The notes under the pieces are model-generated. The model had not been told where the DNA came from. It worked only from the letters and a program-made list of their open reading frames with translations, and did no database searches. A stretch of 10,537 nucleotides of DNA from Candidatus Hestiella acidicharens (lineage in GTDB: Archaea; Thermoproteota; Thermoprotei_A; Sulfolobales; Acidilobaceae): contig WAJZ01000105.1 of NCBI GenBank assembly GCA_015523575.1, positions 1 through 10,537 on the forward strand, in the 5' to 3' direction. How positions within the stretch are numbered: the first letter of the stretch is position 1; each line of letters starts with the position of its first letter. The translations under genes and the position numbers were made by a program. Below, one piece after another: positions 1-7,625 of this stretch.

Positions 1-21
1 GTTTTTAAGGTATGCTAACTC

Positions 22-245
22 TTAGAAAATACCAAAGTATCCATATCTGTCCCTAGCGCCTTCCAAGGATTCAACAAACAAATTTCTAACTTTCTTATAT
101 TCATAAGGAATCTTACTATACGCCTCAAACCTCAAACACCCTAAATGCTCCTCCTTACCATAAACCTCATCTTTGTTAGCGGTTCATTAAGGGCTACGCT
201 AATGAATATTGCTTGACCCGCTTTACTGAAAATTAAGCATAACAT
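22..245 (-). pseudogene. Possible frameshifted remnant of a small unknown gene
   Basis: Two minus-strand frames join to give protein-like sequence. The first opens at ATG 245-243 and reads MLCLIF, then KAGQAIFISVALNEPLTK, ending at a TAG at 143-141. The second is open from 183 to the TAA at 24-22, has no ATG or GTG, and reads DEVYGKEEHLGCLRFEAY onward to an end of ARDRYGYFGIF. A one-base shift near 165-180 would fuse them into about 72 residues (NEPLTK then DEVYGKE). The codon use (AGG, GAG, AAG, TAT) resembles the neighbouring genes. I do not recognise a family. Alternatives are a sequencing error in a live short gene, or chance: both frames are short, and the first runs through the inverted repeats. 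Confidence 0.3.
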
Positions 246-279
246 CAAGCCCTTAATGGTAACCTTACTTTCATTAGCG
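181..279. repeat. Two interlocked inverted repeats (pseudoknot-like order)
   Basis: Arm A, CATTAAGGGCT at 185-195, is exactly complementary to A', AGCCCTTAATG at 248-258. The match continues for four more pairs (GGTT 181-184 with AACC 261-264) across a 2-nt bulge. Arm B, CGCTAATGAA at 197-206, is exactly complementary to B', TTCATTAGCG at 270-279. The order is A-B-A'-B', so the pairs cross rather than nest. A third, shorter pair, GCTTGA 211-216 with TCAAGC 245-250, competes with A'. Pairs of this length so close together are unlikely by chance. Whether the unit is a structured RNA, a protein-binding site or a rearranged duplication cannot be told from the sequence. Confidence 0.7.
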
Positions 280-414
280 CAGGAAAAGGGAGGTTTATCA
301 TTTTTTCTTCTTATTAGCTTTTCCTAAGCGTTTAAAATTTCCTAGTTGTCAAAATACTTTAAATAACTCAAACAAGCAGATGGCCTAGAATTTACTCACA
401 AGACAGCAAGTACA

Positions 415-1581
415 TTAGTCTATCCAGTCCTGTTTTTCTATTTTCTCAGGTATATATTGGAATGCAAGGAACTTTAGGCCCTTGCTTGCCATGGCTTCTA
501 TCTCTAGCTTTGCCTTCTTACTCATAAACATGTCTATCTCTCTCTTCCACAGTTTTGACTTAAACCAGTCATATTTGATAAGCTCCTTTGCCCTCTTTAT
601 GTCTACGTCCTTGGCCTTTATTATGAAATTCCTCCTCTCCTCCTCGCTTAGGTATGGCTTTTTTGACTTGTAACCAAAGATGTCTGTCATAGAGACCCCT
701 AGGAACTTGGCCTTGGGGGTCGCAAGCCTCTCGCTTTCATAGCTCAACTGTATGCTACCAAACTTAAACACGCTATATATATACCACCCGTATGGGTCGG
801 AGTCAGTTAATATATATACAGGCAATCCCAGCTCTTCGTTTAGTCTCCTCACAAACCTCCTCGTTGCCCTGTCCGGCTGACCAGCCCCAGTAACCAAAAT
901 CGCTTTATACTTCTGCCAGAACCCTGCCCTGTGAAGTTGCTGAAAAACTGCATCTTTCTCAACAACAAGAACCATCTCTGCATCGTAGTCTACAAAGTCT
1001 ATTAGGTCTGGTGTAGACTCTATTGCGTAGGCACCATGGCCCAGCTTTGATAGGTCTATAATATCATTGCCACTCCTTATCCTCATATTACCAACCACTT
1101 TCCCCTTCTCCTTACTAAGTATTAGCATATCTTCCCTCAGCAACCCCGTCGTGACTTCGACGTCCCTTATTGAAGCATCGCTCTCCTGTTGCTCATCCCA
1201 TGTATTTTCCTCCTTTAGCCTATTGTTTAAATCTCGATAGAGGATCGTGTGCTTCCCCCTATAATAGAGATCCCTTATCGTTGGATACTCATTTTCCACC
1301 AGCGCCTGATATATTATTGAGGCCATTAGCAACGTTTGCACGAACTTCTTTGTCTCGTTCATATTGAGGAAGCTCCTTTCTATTTTCTTCACGCCTAGCT
1401 TTAAGATACCTCTCTCAGCATCAAATTCTGTGTTCTTAAAGGTCCTCATGGGTATTTTAAGCTTTGGAGGCTTCCCCTCCTCTATTTCCTTAAGCAGTTG
1501 GGAAAACTTCTTGTGGATTATTTCTGCTACCTTTCTTCTAGCTTCCCTATCTACCTTATCTTGAACAGACACATTCGCCAC
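415..1581 (-). CDS. top6A: DNA topoisomerase VI subunit A
   Basis: This is the DNA-cleaving subunit of the A2B2 type IIB topoisomerase, a Spo11 relative that makes the transient double-strand break through which another duplex passes. The 388 residues match the usual archaeal length. The winged-helix 5Y-CAP domain carries RDLYYRGKH at about 103-111; the second Tyr (Y107) is the probable nucleophile. The Toprim domain shows VVEKD (E208) and ILTDSDPYG (D260, D262), the Mg2+-binding acidic residues. The start is GTG, one base after the top6B stop, preceded by GGAG inside the last top6B codons (1586-1589, 4-nt spacer), so translation is probably coupled to top6B. The gene appears intact. The assignment is firm. 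Confidence 0.97.
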   Translation of the reverse strand: MANVSVQDKVDREARRKVAEIIHKKFSQLLKEIEEGKPPKLKIPMRTFKNTEFDAERGILKLGVKKIERSFLNMNETKKFVQTLLMASIIYQALVENEYPTIRDLYYRGKHTILYRDLNNRLKEENTWDEQQESDASIRDVEVTTGLLREDMLILSKEKGKVVGNMRIRSGNDIIDLSKLGHGAYAIESTPDLIDFVDYDAEMVLVVEKDAVFQQLHRAGFWQKYKAILVTGAGQPDRATRRFVRRLNEELGLPVYILTDSDPYGWYIYSVFKFGSIQLSYESERLATPKAKFLGVSMTDIFGYKSKKPYLSEEERRNFIIKAKDVDIKRAKELIKYDWFKSKLWKREIDMFMSKKAKLEIEAMASKGLKFLAFQYIPEKIEKQDWID

Positions 1582-1582
1582 C

Positions 1583-3256
1583 TCACTCCTCTAACTTTAC
1601 ATTAGAGATAACAGACTTCACTATTTTTTCAGGCTCCTCTTCCCTCCCGTCTATCTTGGGGAGCTCTACGGATTTTGAGACTATCTTGACCAGATTTTCA
1701 ATTATAACCTTATCCTTGCTGTTACCCTTAATGCCCTTCCAATCCTTAGGGTGAGTTGAAAGGATTGAGAGGCTCCGTGCAAGCTCTGGTATGTATTTTG
1801 ATATCGTCACTATTTTCTCCTTTACGGTCTCTTCACTCCTCTTCTTCGAAAGATATAACCTTAAGCTCCTTGCTATCTCTTGCACAGCATTCTTTATTTC
1901 ACTCTCTAGCTCCACAACCTCACTCAGGCTTTCTTTTCCAACCCCCTTGTATGGGATCTTTGTACTAGCTACATGAACCAACACTACCAAGGGCATCTGA
2001 TTTTCCAAGTTGTAGAGCTTCCAGTTTATAGAGCTTATTATTTTATATGATACATCTTCCTTCTCCTCATAAAGTAGCGGTATCTTGTTTGCATACCTAA
2101 GCAACATAGGCACATCGCTTGTTGGTATGTTACCGCCATACGCGATCCCGACTTCTACTATAAATGGATGACCTTCATATGTCCTAGCCTTCCTAGTAAC
2201 TGCCTTGACCCACTCAGGGTTGAAGAGCCTCTTAAGCCCTACCTCTATGAGTTCCTCACCTATAGGGCTTAGATAATCGCTCTTTGGTGGCCTGAATTCC
2301 CCAAACGTCTTAAGTCCTGAAGCAAGCCTATGAAGTAGCTTAGAGTTACCCCTGGATATTAGCCTTTTTGGGTCTAAGCTAGGATCTATGCCTACCGTAT
2401 CAAGGAACCTCCTAGCAGTCGTGTCCCCAACGCTCTGGAACTCTTGCGTCATGAACTCTTGAAGGTTTTTTGCCTTTGTTGAACTTATCATGATTTTGAG
2501 CTGCTCTATGTCTATTCCATGGGGATGGGGCTTCGATTCCATGGGAGGCTTTGGCATCTTCTTTGTTACCCTTGGAAAATAGTAAAGTTCCCCATCAGGT
2601 GTCTCAAAGAATATCTCAGCATATGGCGCTATTAATGCAGTCCTCTTTACGTATTCCACTATTTTGGATCTAGCCCTTGACCAATCCCCCTCTAGGTTAA
2701 GGACCACCTTTGTCCCATGCCAATTGCTCCTCGTCAAGATCTGCCCTTCCTCTAATATTACCGGCTCATTCTTCTTTATGTCTATCATTATCTTCTTGTA
2801 GTATACATTATCGCTGCCAATAGTAGAGGAAATTACCAATACGGGTTGCCCAGTGGTCATTTGGGAATAAAGGATTGCCGCCTTTACCCCTAGGCCGTAC
2901 ATACCCCTTGTCTGCCTTATTGTGTATTTGCTACTATATAGTACCTTACCAAAAGCGTTCGCCATAACCGTTGGGGGAACTCCAACCCCATTATCCTCTA
3001 CTGATATTGCATACCTTGCTGGCCTGTTTTCCGATGGTGGCTCACTCAACTTTATAGATATTTTAATCTCTGGCAGTATATTGTGGCTATCCGTAGCATC
3101 CAAAGAGTTCTCCACAAGCTCCCTAACGGTTTGGTATAACGCCCTCGTAGGGTTTGCAAACCCAGAGAGTTCTTTATTCTTTGCGAAGAACTCGGCTACG
3201 CTCATCTCCCTGTATTTTTCCTGTATCTTCGCCTTGTTTGTTGCCTCGGCTGACAT
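1583..3256 (-). CDS. top6B: DNA topoisomerase VI subunit B
   Basis: This is the ATPase subunit of Topo VI. ATP-driven dimerisation of its GHKL domain gates strand passage through the A subunits, relaxing and decatenating DNA. GHKL motifs are in order: N box ELVENSLDA at 46-54, G1 EDNGVGVP at 87-94, G2 [11 protein letters not shown] at 117-127, and a late GT at 181-182. An H2TH-like middle region lies around 225-310. The transducer domain has [13 protein letters not shown], with K441 as the expected ATP-sensing switch lysine. At 557 residues it is close to the family length, with a charged C-terminal tail. The ATG is preceded by GGTGA eight bases upstream on the minus strand. It lies 87 bp after the deoxyhypusine synthase stop, in a gap holding AT-rich promoter-like DNA and a dyad. 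Confidence 0.97.
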   Translation of the reverse strand: MSAEATNKAKIQEKYREMSVAEFFAKNKELSGFANPTRALYQTVRELVENSLDATDSHNILPEIKISIKLSEPPSENRPARYAISVEDNGVGVPPTVMANAFGKVLYSSKYTIRQTRGMYGLGVKAAILYSQMTTGQPVLVISSTIGSDNVYYKKIMIDIKKNEPVILEEGQILTRSNWHGTKVVLNLEGDWSRARSKIVEYVKRTALIAPYAEIFFETPDGELYYFPRVTKKMPKPPMESKPHPHGIDIEQLKIMISSTKAKNLQEFMTQEFQSVGDTTARRFLDTVGIDPSLDPKRLISRGNSKLLHRLASGLKTFGEFRPPKSDYLSPIGEELIEVGLKRLFNPEWVKAVTRKARTYEGHPFIVEVGIAYGGNIPTSDVPMLLRYANKIPLLYEEKEDVSYKIISSINWKLYNLENQMPLVVLVHVASTKIPYKGVGKESLSEVVELESEIKNAVQEIARSLRLYLSKKRSEETVKEKIVTISKYIPELARSLSILSTHPKDWKGIKGNSKDKVIIENLVKIVSKSVELPKIDGREEEPEKIVKSVISNVKLEE

Positions 3257-3282
3257 CCTTTCACCCCTATTTACTTTGTAAA

Positions 3283-3305
3283 CCCGTTCTTATACCAAGA
3301 ACAGG
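3283..3305 (-). promoter_or_regulatory. Dyad in the top6B leader (hairpin or operator)
   Basis: On the minus strand, CCTGTTCTT and AAGAACGGG flank a 5-nt spacer GGTAT. That gives a 9-bp stem with one G-U pair, or a DNA dyad with a perfect 6-bp core (GTTCTT/AAGAAC). It lies 27-49 bases upstream of the top6B ATG. AT-rich DNA at about 3320-3345 could be a TATA element, which would place the dyad near the transcription start, where a repressor or an RNA hairpin could act. There is no T-run after it, so it is not an obvious terminator. Its function is inferred from position only. Confidence 0.5.
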
Positions 3306-3343
3306 TGTTTTTCGAAGGTTTTAATATTATTCTTATTTTTTAA

Positions 3344-4282
3344 TTATCTAGTTGAGTTTAATAGGTGTGAGGCCAATAGGGGCAACGTTATCGTTGCGTC
3401 ACCATAAACAATTACCTTTCTGGCACTTGGCTTTACCTTACCCCACGTTATCGCCTCCCTTGGCATTGCTCCGCTCAGGCTGCCATCCCATTCCAACGCA
3501 GTTGTTAGGTAGACAACGTAGTCTAAACCACCTTTAAACTGACTCCACCATATTGTGTGGTGCTTGCTTATCCCCCCTCCTATTATAAGGGCTAATGCTT
3601 TCTTTCCCTCGCTAAAGAATATCTCCGAGAGCCTTTCCATATCCCTAAAGTAGTCTATCTTTATTTCATTCCCCCTACCTTTTTCCATAAAGAGGCTTGT
3701 TCCAAAAGACCCATCCGGCCACCCTGGAACAAAAACGTCTGCCCCTGTTTCCGCTGCTGACCGTAAGAAACTGTTTTTATCCTCTATGAGCCTTCCAGCC
3801 TCCCTTAAAAGCTCATACATGCCCCACTCCTTCTTGAGCTTCAACGCCTCAGAAACTAGCTTCCTTACAAACCCCTCTACCTTTAAACCGTAATCCTCGA
3901 TTCTTATGTAGACGTTTCCGAGCCTGTGTACCTCTTGCCTATACAGCTCTACATCATCCGCCTCAAAGTAGCCCTTTAAGTACTTCCCTCCATAGGCCCT
4001 TGCTATATCATGGTCTAAGGCGCCACAAGTAGTTACCACGACGTTAAAAAGCCTATTTTCTATGAGCTGAGCTATAATGCCCCTAAGTCCTGTGGAGATC
4101 AGGTTTCCGGTAAAGGACAAAACTCTTATCTCGCTCTCCTTTATTCCATCGAGCAATATGGAAGAAGCTTCATATATGTGCCCTGCCATAAAGCCATGTA
4201 TGTCCCCATAGGCCTTTATGAGATCCTCCACTCCCATGCCTTGATGAATCCTTGCATCCTTTATCTCTTCAGCGCCTTTCAT
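3344..4282 (-). CDS. dys: Deoxyhypusine synthase
   Basis: This NAD-dependent enzyme moves the aminobutyl group of spermidine onto one lysine of initiation factor aIF5A, the first step of hypusine formation. Numbered from the ATG at 4282 (312 residues, the usual archaeal length), the Rossmann-like region shows SFTGNLISTGLRG (about 56-68) and TTCGALDHD (84-92). GGGISKHH (235-242) holds the active-site His (H241). EAITWGKV near 276-283 holds the lysine that forms the enzyme-aminobutyl intermediate (K282). The C-terminus has YGDATITLPLLASHLL. A GTG at 4291 would add three residues, but GTGAT at 4287-4291 is well placed as the Shine-Dalgarno for the ATG, so I prefer the ATG. It is divergent from the pilus operon. 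Confidence 0.95.
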   Translation of the reverse strand: MKGAEEIKDARIHQGMGVEDLIKAYGDIHGFMAGHIYEASSILLDGIKESEIRVLSFTGNLISTGLRGIIAQLIENRLFNVVVTTCGALDHDIARAYGGKYLKGYFEADDVELYRQEVHRLGNVYIRIEDYGLKVEGFVRKLVSEALKLKKEWGMYELLREAGRLIEDKNSFLRSAAETGADVFVPGWPDGSFGTSLFMEKGRGNEIKIDYFRDMERLSEIFFSEGKKALALIIGGGISKHHTIWWSQFKGGLDYVVYLTTALEWDGSLSGAMPREAITWGKVKPSARKVIVYGDATITLPLLASHLLNSTR

Positions 4283-4396
4283 TTCTATCACTCACTTGCT
4301 GTGTGGGCGCTGGGATTTTTATTACTGCCTTTATCTGCATTTAAAATTCAAATCGATATGACGCTCGCTTGCAATAAAGCAGAGTAGGTGAAAAGC
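4283..4396. promoter_or_regulatory. Divergent promoter region, dys / pilus operon
   Basis: The central palindrome TTTAAA (4340-4345, within CATTTAAAATT) reads as a TATA-like box on both strands. On the plus strand it would start RNA near 4370, about 25 nt before the pilin start. On the minus strand it would give a leader of roughly 30 nt for dys. A second minus-strand candidate, TAATAAAAA at 4316-4324, would make the dys mRNA nearly leaderless. No transcription-factor site is recognisable. Box positions are by eye. Confidence 0.5.
4387..4391 (+). promoter_or_regulatory. Shine-Dalgarno deciding the pilin start
   Basis: GGTGA ends five bases before the GTG at 4397. The upstream in-frame GTG at 4388 lies inside this motif, so translation more likely begins at 4397. 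Confidence 0.6.
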
Positions 4397-4831
4397 GTGA
4401 AAAGGAGGTCGCTCTCTAACCTAATAGGGGCAGTTATCCTAATAAGTGCTACCTTAATAGGTGGCGTTTTCGTTTATGGTTACTTCCAAAGGTCTTTGAA
4501 GACCATGGAAAGTATGGGGCAGGGAATAGAAGTGCTAGCCAGTTCGGAGCTCGTAGCCAACAACTCTAAGGTTGTATATATAAAAATAATAAACGATATG
4601 CCAAATAGTATAAAGGTTCTTGGTGTTTACGGTGTTTTTAACAACGGCTCAATACAAAACCTCTCCCTAGCGAATAAAATTGACCCGGACGTTATCCAAA
4701 AAGAAATACCGCAGGGAGAGGGGTTATCATTCATATTTTACGTAGCGCCTTCGGTTCAATCGATTTTTATAAAGTATAGCTATTTGCCTACTGGCCAAGT
4801 AATGTCATCACAAGCAGTAAAGCTTGGGTGA
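4397..4831 (+). CDS. Type IV pilin-like secreted protein
   Basis: This is a small (144-residue) putative pilin subunit. The N-terminus MKRRSLSNLIGAVILIS has the class III signal-peptide pattern: a short positive leader, a probable PibD-type cut after Ser5, then a hydrophobic helix to about residue 30 (ending VFVYGYF) that would form the filament core. The rest is predicted beta-rich and extracellular. It has three N-glycosylation sequons (N55-N-S, N83-G-S, N88-L-S), as common in surface pilins. It is the first gene of a three-gene operon with a secretion ATPase and a TadC-like platform, which supports the pilin call. It could be a minor or initiating pilin, or a pseudopilin of a secretion or adhesion system, rather than the bulk filament protein. 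The start is GTG at 4397, chosen by its Shine-Dalgarno. Confidence 0.8.
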   Translation: MKRRSLSNLIGAVILISATLIGGVFVYGYFQRSLKTMESMGQGIEVLASSELVANNSKVVYIKIINDMPNSIKVLGVYGVFNNGSIQNLSLANKIDPDVIQKEIPQGEGLSFIFYVAPSVQSIFIKYSYLPTGQVMSSQAVKLG

Positions 4832-4841
4832 AGCTTCTATA

Positions 4842-6257
4842 ATGAGGTTCAGTATAAAAAAACTTGCAGGCTTTTTTCTTAAAGATGAAGGGGAGCATTT
4901 ACCTAAAACGAAGGGCCTAGAAACAGTTAGCGAGAAGATAAAAACCCCTCCAAGGTGGAGTATAATAAAGCGCTACGCTGTGGGTAGCGTGAAGTATTAT
5001 TTGTATAGGGGTAATGAAGGGTTAGTACACCTTGGCATAGAAGAGCCTGCGTGGAGCAACGAAGCCATAGATGTAGCTTCTGGCCTTAGAAAGGCAAAGA
5101 GCCCTGAAGAGGAATACATTGCAGACAAAATTAGGAGTGGCTACGCTTCGCTCTACCCACTTATAATAGATCCAAACGTGGAGGAGATTTCATATAGCGG
5201 TAACACCAATAATGTGAATGTTATCCATGCGTTTGTCCCTTCAAGATGGATAGTTGCCGACATATTAATTTCAAAGGAAGATGCCGACTCTATAGCAATA
5301 GAGCTTGCTAGAAAAGCTGGCAAAACAATAAGCATAGCCTCTCCCTATGCTGAAGGTATTACAAGCGAGGGTCACAGGATCTCCGTCTCGTTTCTAAATG
5401 AGATTTCCCACTTCGGGAGTAGCTTCGTCCTAAGAAAATATCCAAAGAAGCCATTTACTATGTCTGATGCTATAGCATCTAAAATGGTAAGTGCTGTTAT
5501 AGCTTCATACCTCTGGATAATAGCGGAGGCTCAAGGCTTTATCATAATCTCCGGTAGCATGGGTAGTGGCAAGACTGCCTTTCTGCAGTCCATTGCCAGC
5601 CTACTCCCACCATACAGCAAGGTAATAACCATAGAAGACACTCCAGAGCTGCGTTTATTGACTCCTAACTGGGATTCTCTAGTAACGAGACCTAAGCTTC
5701 CGGGCGAGGAGATAGTAGAAGTTGACATGGAAGAATTGCTGAAGTTGGCGCTAAGGAGGAGAGCAGACTATGTCATCGTTGGAGAAGTCAGAGGGAGGGA
5801 AGCCAGGCTACTAGCGCAGGCAGCTACAAGCGGTTATGGTGCCCTAACAACGATGCACGCCAGTTCCCCCTCCTCCGTATTAATGAGGCTCTCTTTCGAA
5901 CCAATAAGGCTTCCGAGGCTTTTCATAAGGTCCATTACAGCAATAGTCCAGATGAGGGTTGTACCTTCTTTTGGAGGCAAGGCTACGAGAAAGGTGTTTG
6001 AGGTAGATGAGGTATACAATGGTAGGCTATTGAAAATGTATGATATTAATGAATCCCTCCCCTCCCCCGAGGAAATTATAAGGAAGAGTAAAAATATGGA
6101 AAATGGACTGGAAAGGCTTGGTTTCTCTAGAGGCGAGAAGGCGGAGGAGTTTCTTTCAAGGATAGAGTTTCTAGAGAAGAACTCAGGCAAAAACCCTAGG
6201 GACTTCTACTCCTCCCTCTCAAAGTTCTATGTTGAGAAATATGGTGATGTGATTTGA
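4842..6257 (+). CDS. Type IV pilus / type II secretion family ATPase
   Basis: This is a cytoplasmic hexameric motor ATPase of the GspE/VirB11/FlaI family, which would power extraction of the pilin from the membrane and its assembly. Numbered from the ATG at 4842 (471 residues), an N-terminal domain of about 200 residues precedes Walker A GSMGSGKT (238-245), the Asp box ITIEDTPEL (262-270), Walker B VIVGEVRG (311-318) and the His box TTMHAS (336-341), so the catalytic core is complete. The last 80 residues form a charged, helical tail. A TTG at 4824 opens the frame earlier, but GGTGA at 4827-4831, which covers the pilin stop codon, makes the ATG the better start. The archaeal UpsE-like and archaellum FlaI-like branches cannot be separated by eye. 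Lack of archaellin and fla accessory genes favours a pilus. Confidence 0.93.
   Translation: MRFSIKKLAGFFLKDEGEHLPKTKGLETVSEKIKTPPRWSIIKRYAVGSVKYYLYRGNEGLVHLGIEEPAWSNEAIDVASGLRKAKSPEEEYIADKIRSGYASLYPLIIDPNVEEISYSGNTNNVNVIHAFVPSRWIVADILISKEDADSIAIELARKAGKTISIASPYAEGITSEGHRISVSFLNEISHFGSSFVLRKYPKKPFTMSDAIASKMVSAVIASYLWIIAEAQGFIIISGSMGSGKTAFLQSIASLLPPYSKVITIEDTPELRLLTPNWDSLVTRPKLPGEEIVEVDMEELLKLALRRRADYVIVGEVRGREARLLAQAATSGYGALTTMHASSPSSVLMRLSFEPIRLPRLFIRSITAIVQMRVVPSFGGKATRKVFEVDEVYNGRLLKMYDINESLPSPEEIIRKSKNMENGLERLGFSRGEKAEEFLSRIEFLEKNSGKNPRDFYSSLSKFYVEKYGDVI
6243..6248 (+). promoter_or_regulatory. Shine-Dalgarno supporting a TTG start
   Basis: GGTGAT, a close match to the archaeal consensus, ends five bases before the TTG at 6254 and lies within the last codons of the ATPase gene. 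It supports the TTG as a real start and indicates translational coupling. Confidence 0.65.
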
Positions 6258-7606
6258 AGTTGTTTAGGAATATTGAGGTAAGCGCCTATGGGCGCAGGGA
6301 TTATAGGCTTATAAAAAACACGATACTTTGCCTAAAGATGGCTTCTTTTTTCTTCTTACTACTTCCCCTTCTTTATAGAGGCTACGAAACAATAATAGTG
6401 ACCTTATCTATAACTCCCTTCCTCTTCCTCTCAGAATTCTGGCTCCCAGGGCTCTGGAAGAAAATGGAAGGCGCTGGCATCGATGCTGAAATGCCGGCAT
6501 TCCTAGCCTATCTAATGCCATATGCCCGTTCGTCGAGGGGTCTTGTTGATCTCATGATCTCAATACCAAAGTCCTTGAAACTAAGGTTCATCGAGTCTGA
6601 GGTCGAAAGACTAAGGAGACTAATAAACATGGGAATGGACTCAAGGAAAGCCCTAAAGACACTAGCAAAAACGACGCCCAACCAGAGGCTTGGAAAGTTT
6701 CTCTTTGATTATTTAAATGCAGAATATATGGGAACAACGAAGCATAGTATCGTCTCATTACTTTATGATTATGCCATATCCTCATTAAAAGAAAAGTGGA
6801 ATGCATACGCCGAGTTCGGCAGAGGAGTGGTAGAAATAGGGCTTGGGCTAACGCTGAGCTTTGCTATTGTAATATCTCTTGCACCAATAGCTGGTCCAAA
6901 TATAGTGGTCTCACTCGCAATAATTGCTTTCATTATTATACCCTTAATGTCGATAGGCCTGATAATAACCATGCCAAAGATAGGAGGGGAAAAACGCTAT
7001 GATGCAATACTTTCCTTAGTGCCAGCGCTACTTACCTCGGCAATGCTAGCAGAGGGATTTGGTTACATTTCATTGATACCCCTACTTGTTGCAGCCCCCT
7101 TTATTGAAGCATATAACGCTAGTATAAAGAAGAAGGCTTCAAAAGCCCTTGAGAGCTTAAAGCTTGCTGCTGAGAAAGCAAAAATAGGCAAGAGGTTTGA
7201 CGAGGAGCTCTATAAGGCGAGGTTTGTTGCTGGTAACATAGCGGAGGCAATAATTTCCTCAGAGAAAATAGCGGGCAAAATGGGTGTTAGTAATGCTATT
7301 GAAAAGCTTGAGCAGCTTATAGAAGAATCTGAAAGACTCTCGGAGTCATTAAGAATACAATCAATTCTAATGATAGCAGTTTCAATAGCCTCACTTATCA
7401 TCTCCATCCTCTCCATCAACTTCATCTCTTCAATATATGCATCAATACCACAAGGCATAAATGTAGGCGCGGTAGCAGTTGCAAGGAACCTCATCATCTC
7501 CCTTTCGCCAATTGTAACCTTCCCATCATCAATACTATACAAAGAAAGGGTACCGTCATTGCTACCAAGCCTTGTTTCTGCCATAGCACTATTGTTTATC
7601 AAATAA
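6254..7606 (+). CDS. TadC/GspF-like pilus platform membrane protein
   Basis: This is the polytopic inner-platform protein of a type IV pilus-like machine, partner of the preceding ATPase (TadC, GspF, FlaJ or UpsF class). Of 450 residues, hydrophobic segments lie at about 28-46, 46-64, 193-213, 217-240, 250-287 (one or two helices), 369-396, 408-428 and 433-449. Two soluble helical blocks, about 70-190 and 290-365, correspond to the two cytoplasmic T2SSF-type domains; the second has a Glu-rich run (KLEQLIEESERLSESL). It starts at TTG and overlaps the ATPase stop by four bases (TTGA). No prepilin peptidase gene follows, so the signal peptidase must lie elsewhere. Family membership rests on topology and operon context more than on sharp motifs. 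Confidence 0.85.
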   Translation: MKLFRNIEVSAYGRRDYRLIKNTILCLKMASFFFLLLPLLYRGYETIIVTLSITPFLFLSEFWLPGLWKKMEGAGIDAEMPAFLAYLMPYARSSRGLVDLMISIPKSLKLRFIESEVERLRRLINMGMDSRKALKTLAKTTPNQRLGKFLFDYLNAEYMGTTKHSIVSLLYDYAISSLKEKWNAYAEFGRGVVEIGLGLTLSFAIVISLAPIAGPNIVVSLAIIAFIIIPLMSIGLIITMPKIGGEKRYDAILSLVPALLTSAMLAEGFGYISLIPLLVAAPFIEAYNASIKKKASKALESLKLAAEKAKIGKRFDEELYKARFVAGNIAEAIISSEKIAGKMGVSNAIEKLEQLIEESERLSESLRIQSILMIAVSIASLIISILSINFISSIYASIPQGINVGAVAVARNLIISLSPIVTFPSSILYKERVPSLLPSLVSAIALLFIK

Positions 7607-7611
7607 GAGGC

Positions 7612-7616
7612 AAAAA
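7612..7616 (-). terminator. Possible U-tract terminator of the PCNA-side gene set
   Basis: Ten bases past the stop of the minus-strand gene ending at 7626, the transcript would carry five U residues. Archaeal termination commonly uses such tracts. The 19-bp convergent gap leaves little other room. There is no hairpin. Confidence 0.3.
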
Positions 7617-7625
7617 TGATGAAGG

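Larger units (their letters stand above)
1..414. other. Intergenic region downstream of top6A
   Basis: This stretch has no intact gene longer than about 37 codons. It carries two overlapping minus-strand reading frames that look like a frameshifted small gene (22-245) and an interlocked set of inverted repeats (181-279). Both are listed separately. From 280 to 414 I see only AT-rich DNA. The minus strand just past the top6A stop is modestly T-rich but shows no clear terminator. Confidence 0.6.

Noticed and set aside
281..291. AGGAAAAGGGA repeated exactly at 10299-10309 in the other intergenic flank
   Set aside because: An 11-mer match is expected by chance several times in a window this size, and the flanking similarity is weak, so no element ends are inferred.
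4824..4841. TTG start adding six residues to the ATPase
   Set aside because: The Shine-Dalgarno GGTGA at 4827-4831 lies inside that extension and points to the ATG at 4842.
7210..7602. 130-residue minus-strand frame opposite the platform gene
   Set aside because: It is a shadow of the well-supported membrane protein gene on the plus strand, with low-complexity antisense composition.
7616..7622. Perfect C box (ATGATGA) on the plus strand in the convergent gap, as in C/D guide RNAs
   Set aside because: No D box (CTGA) follows within about 90 bases, so a C/D sRNA is not supported.
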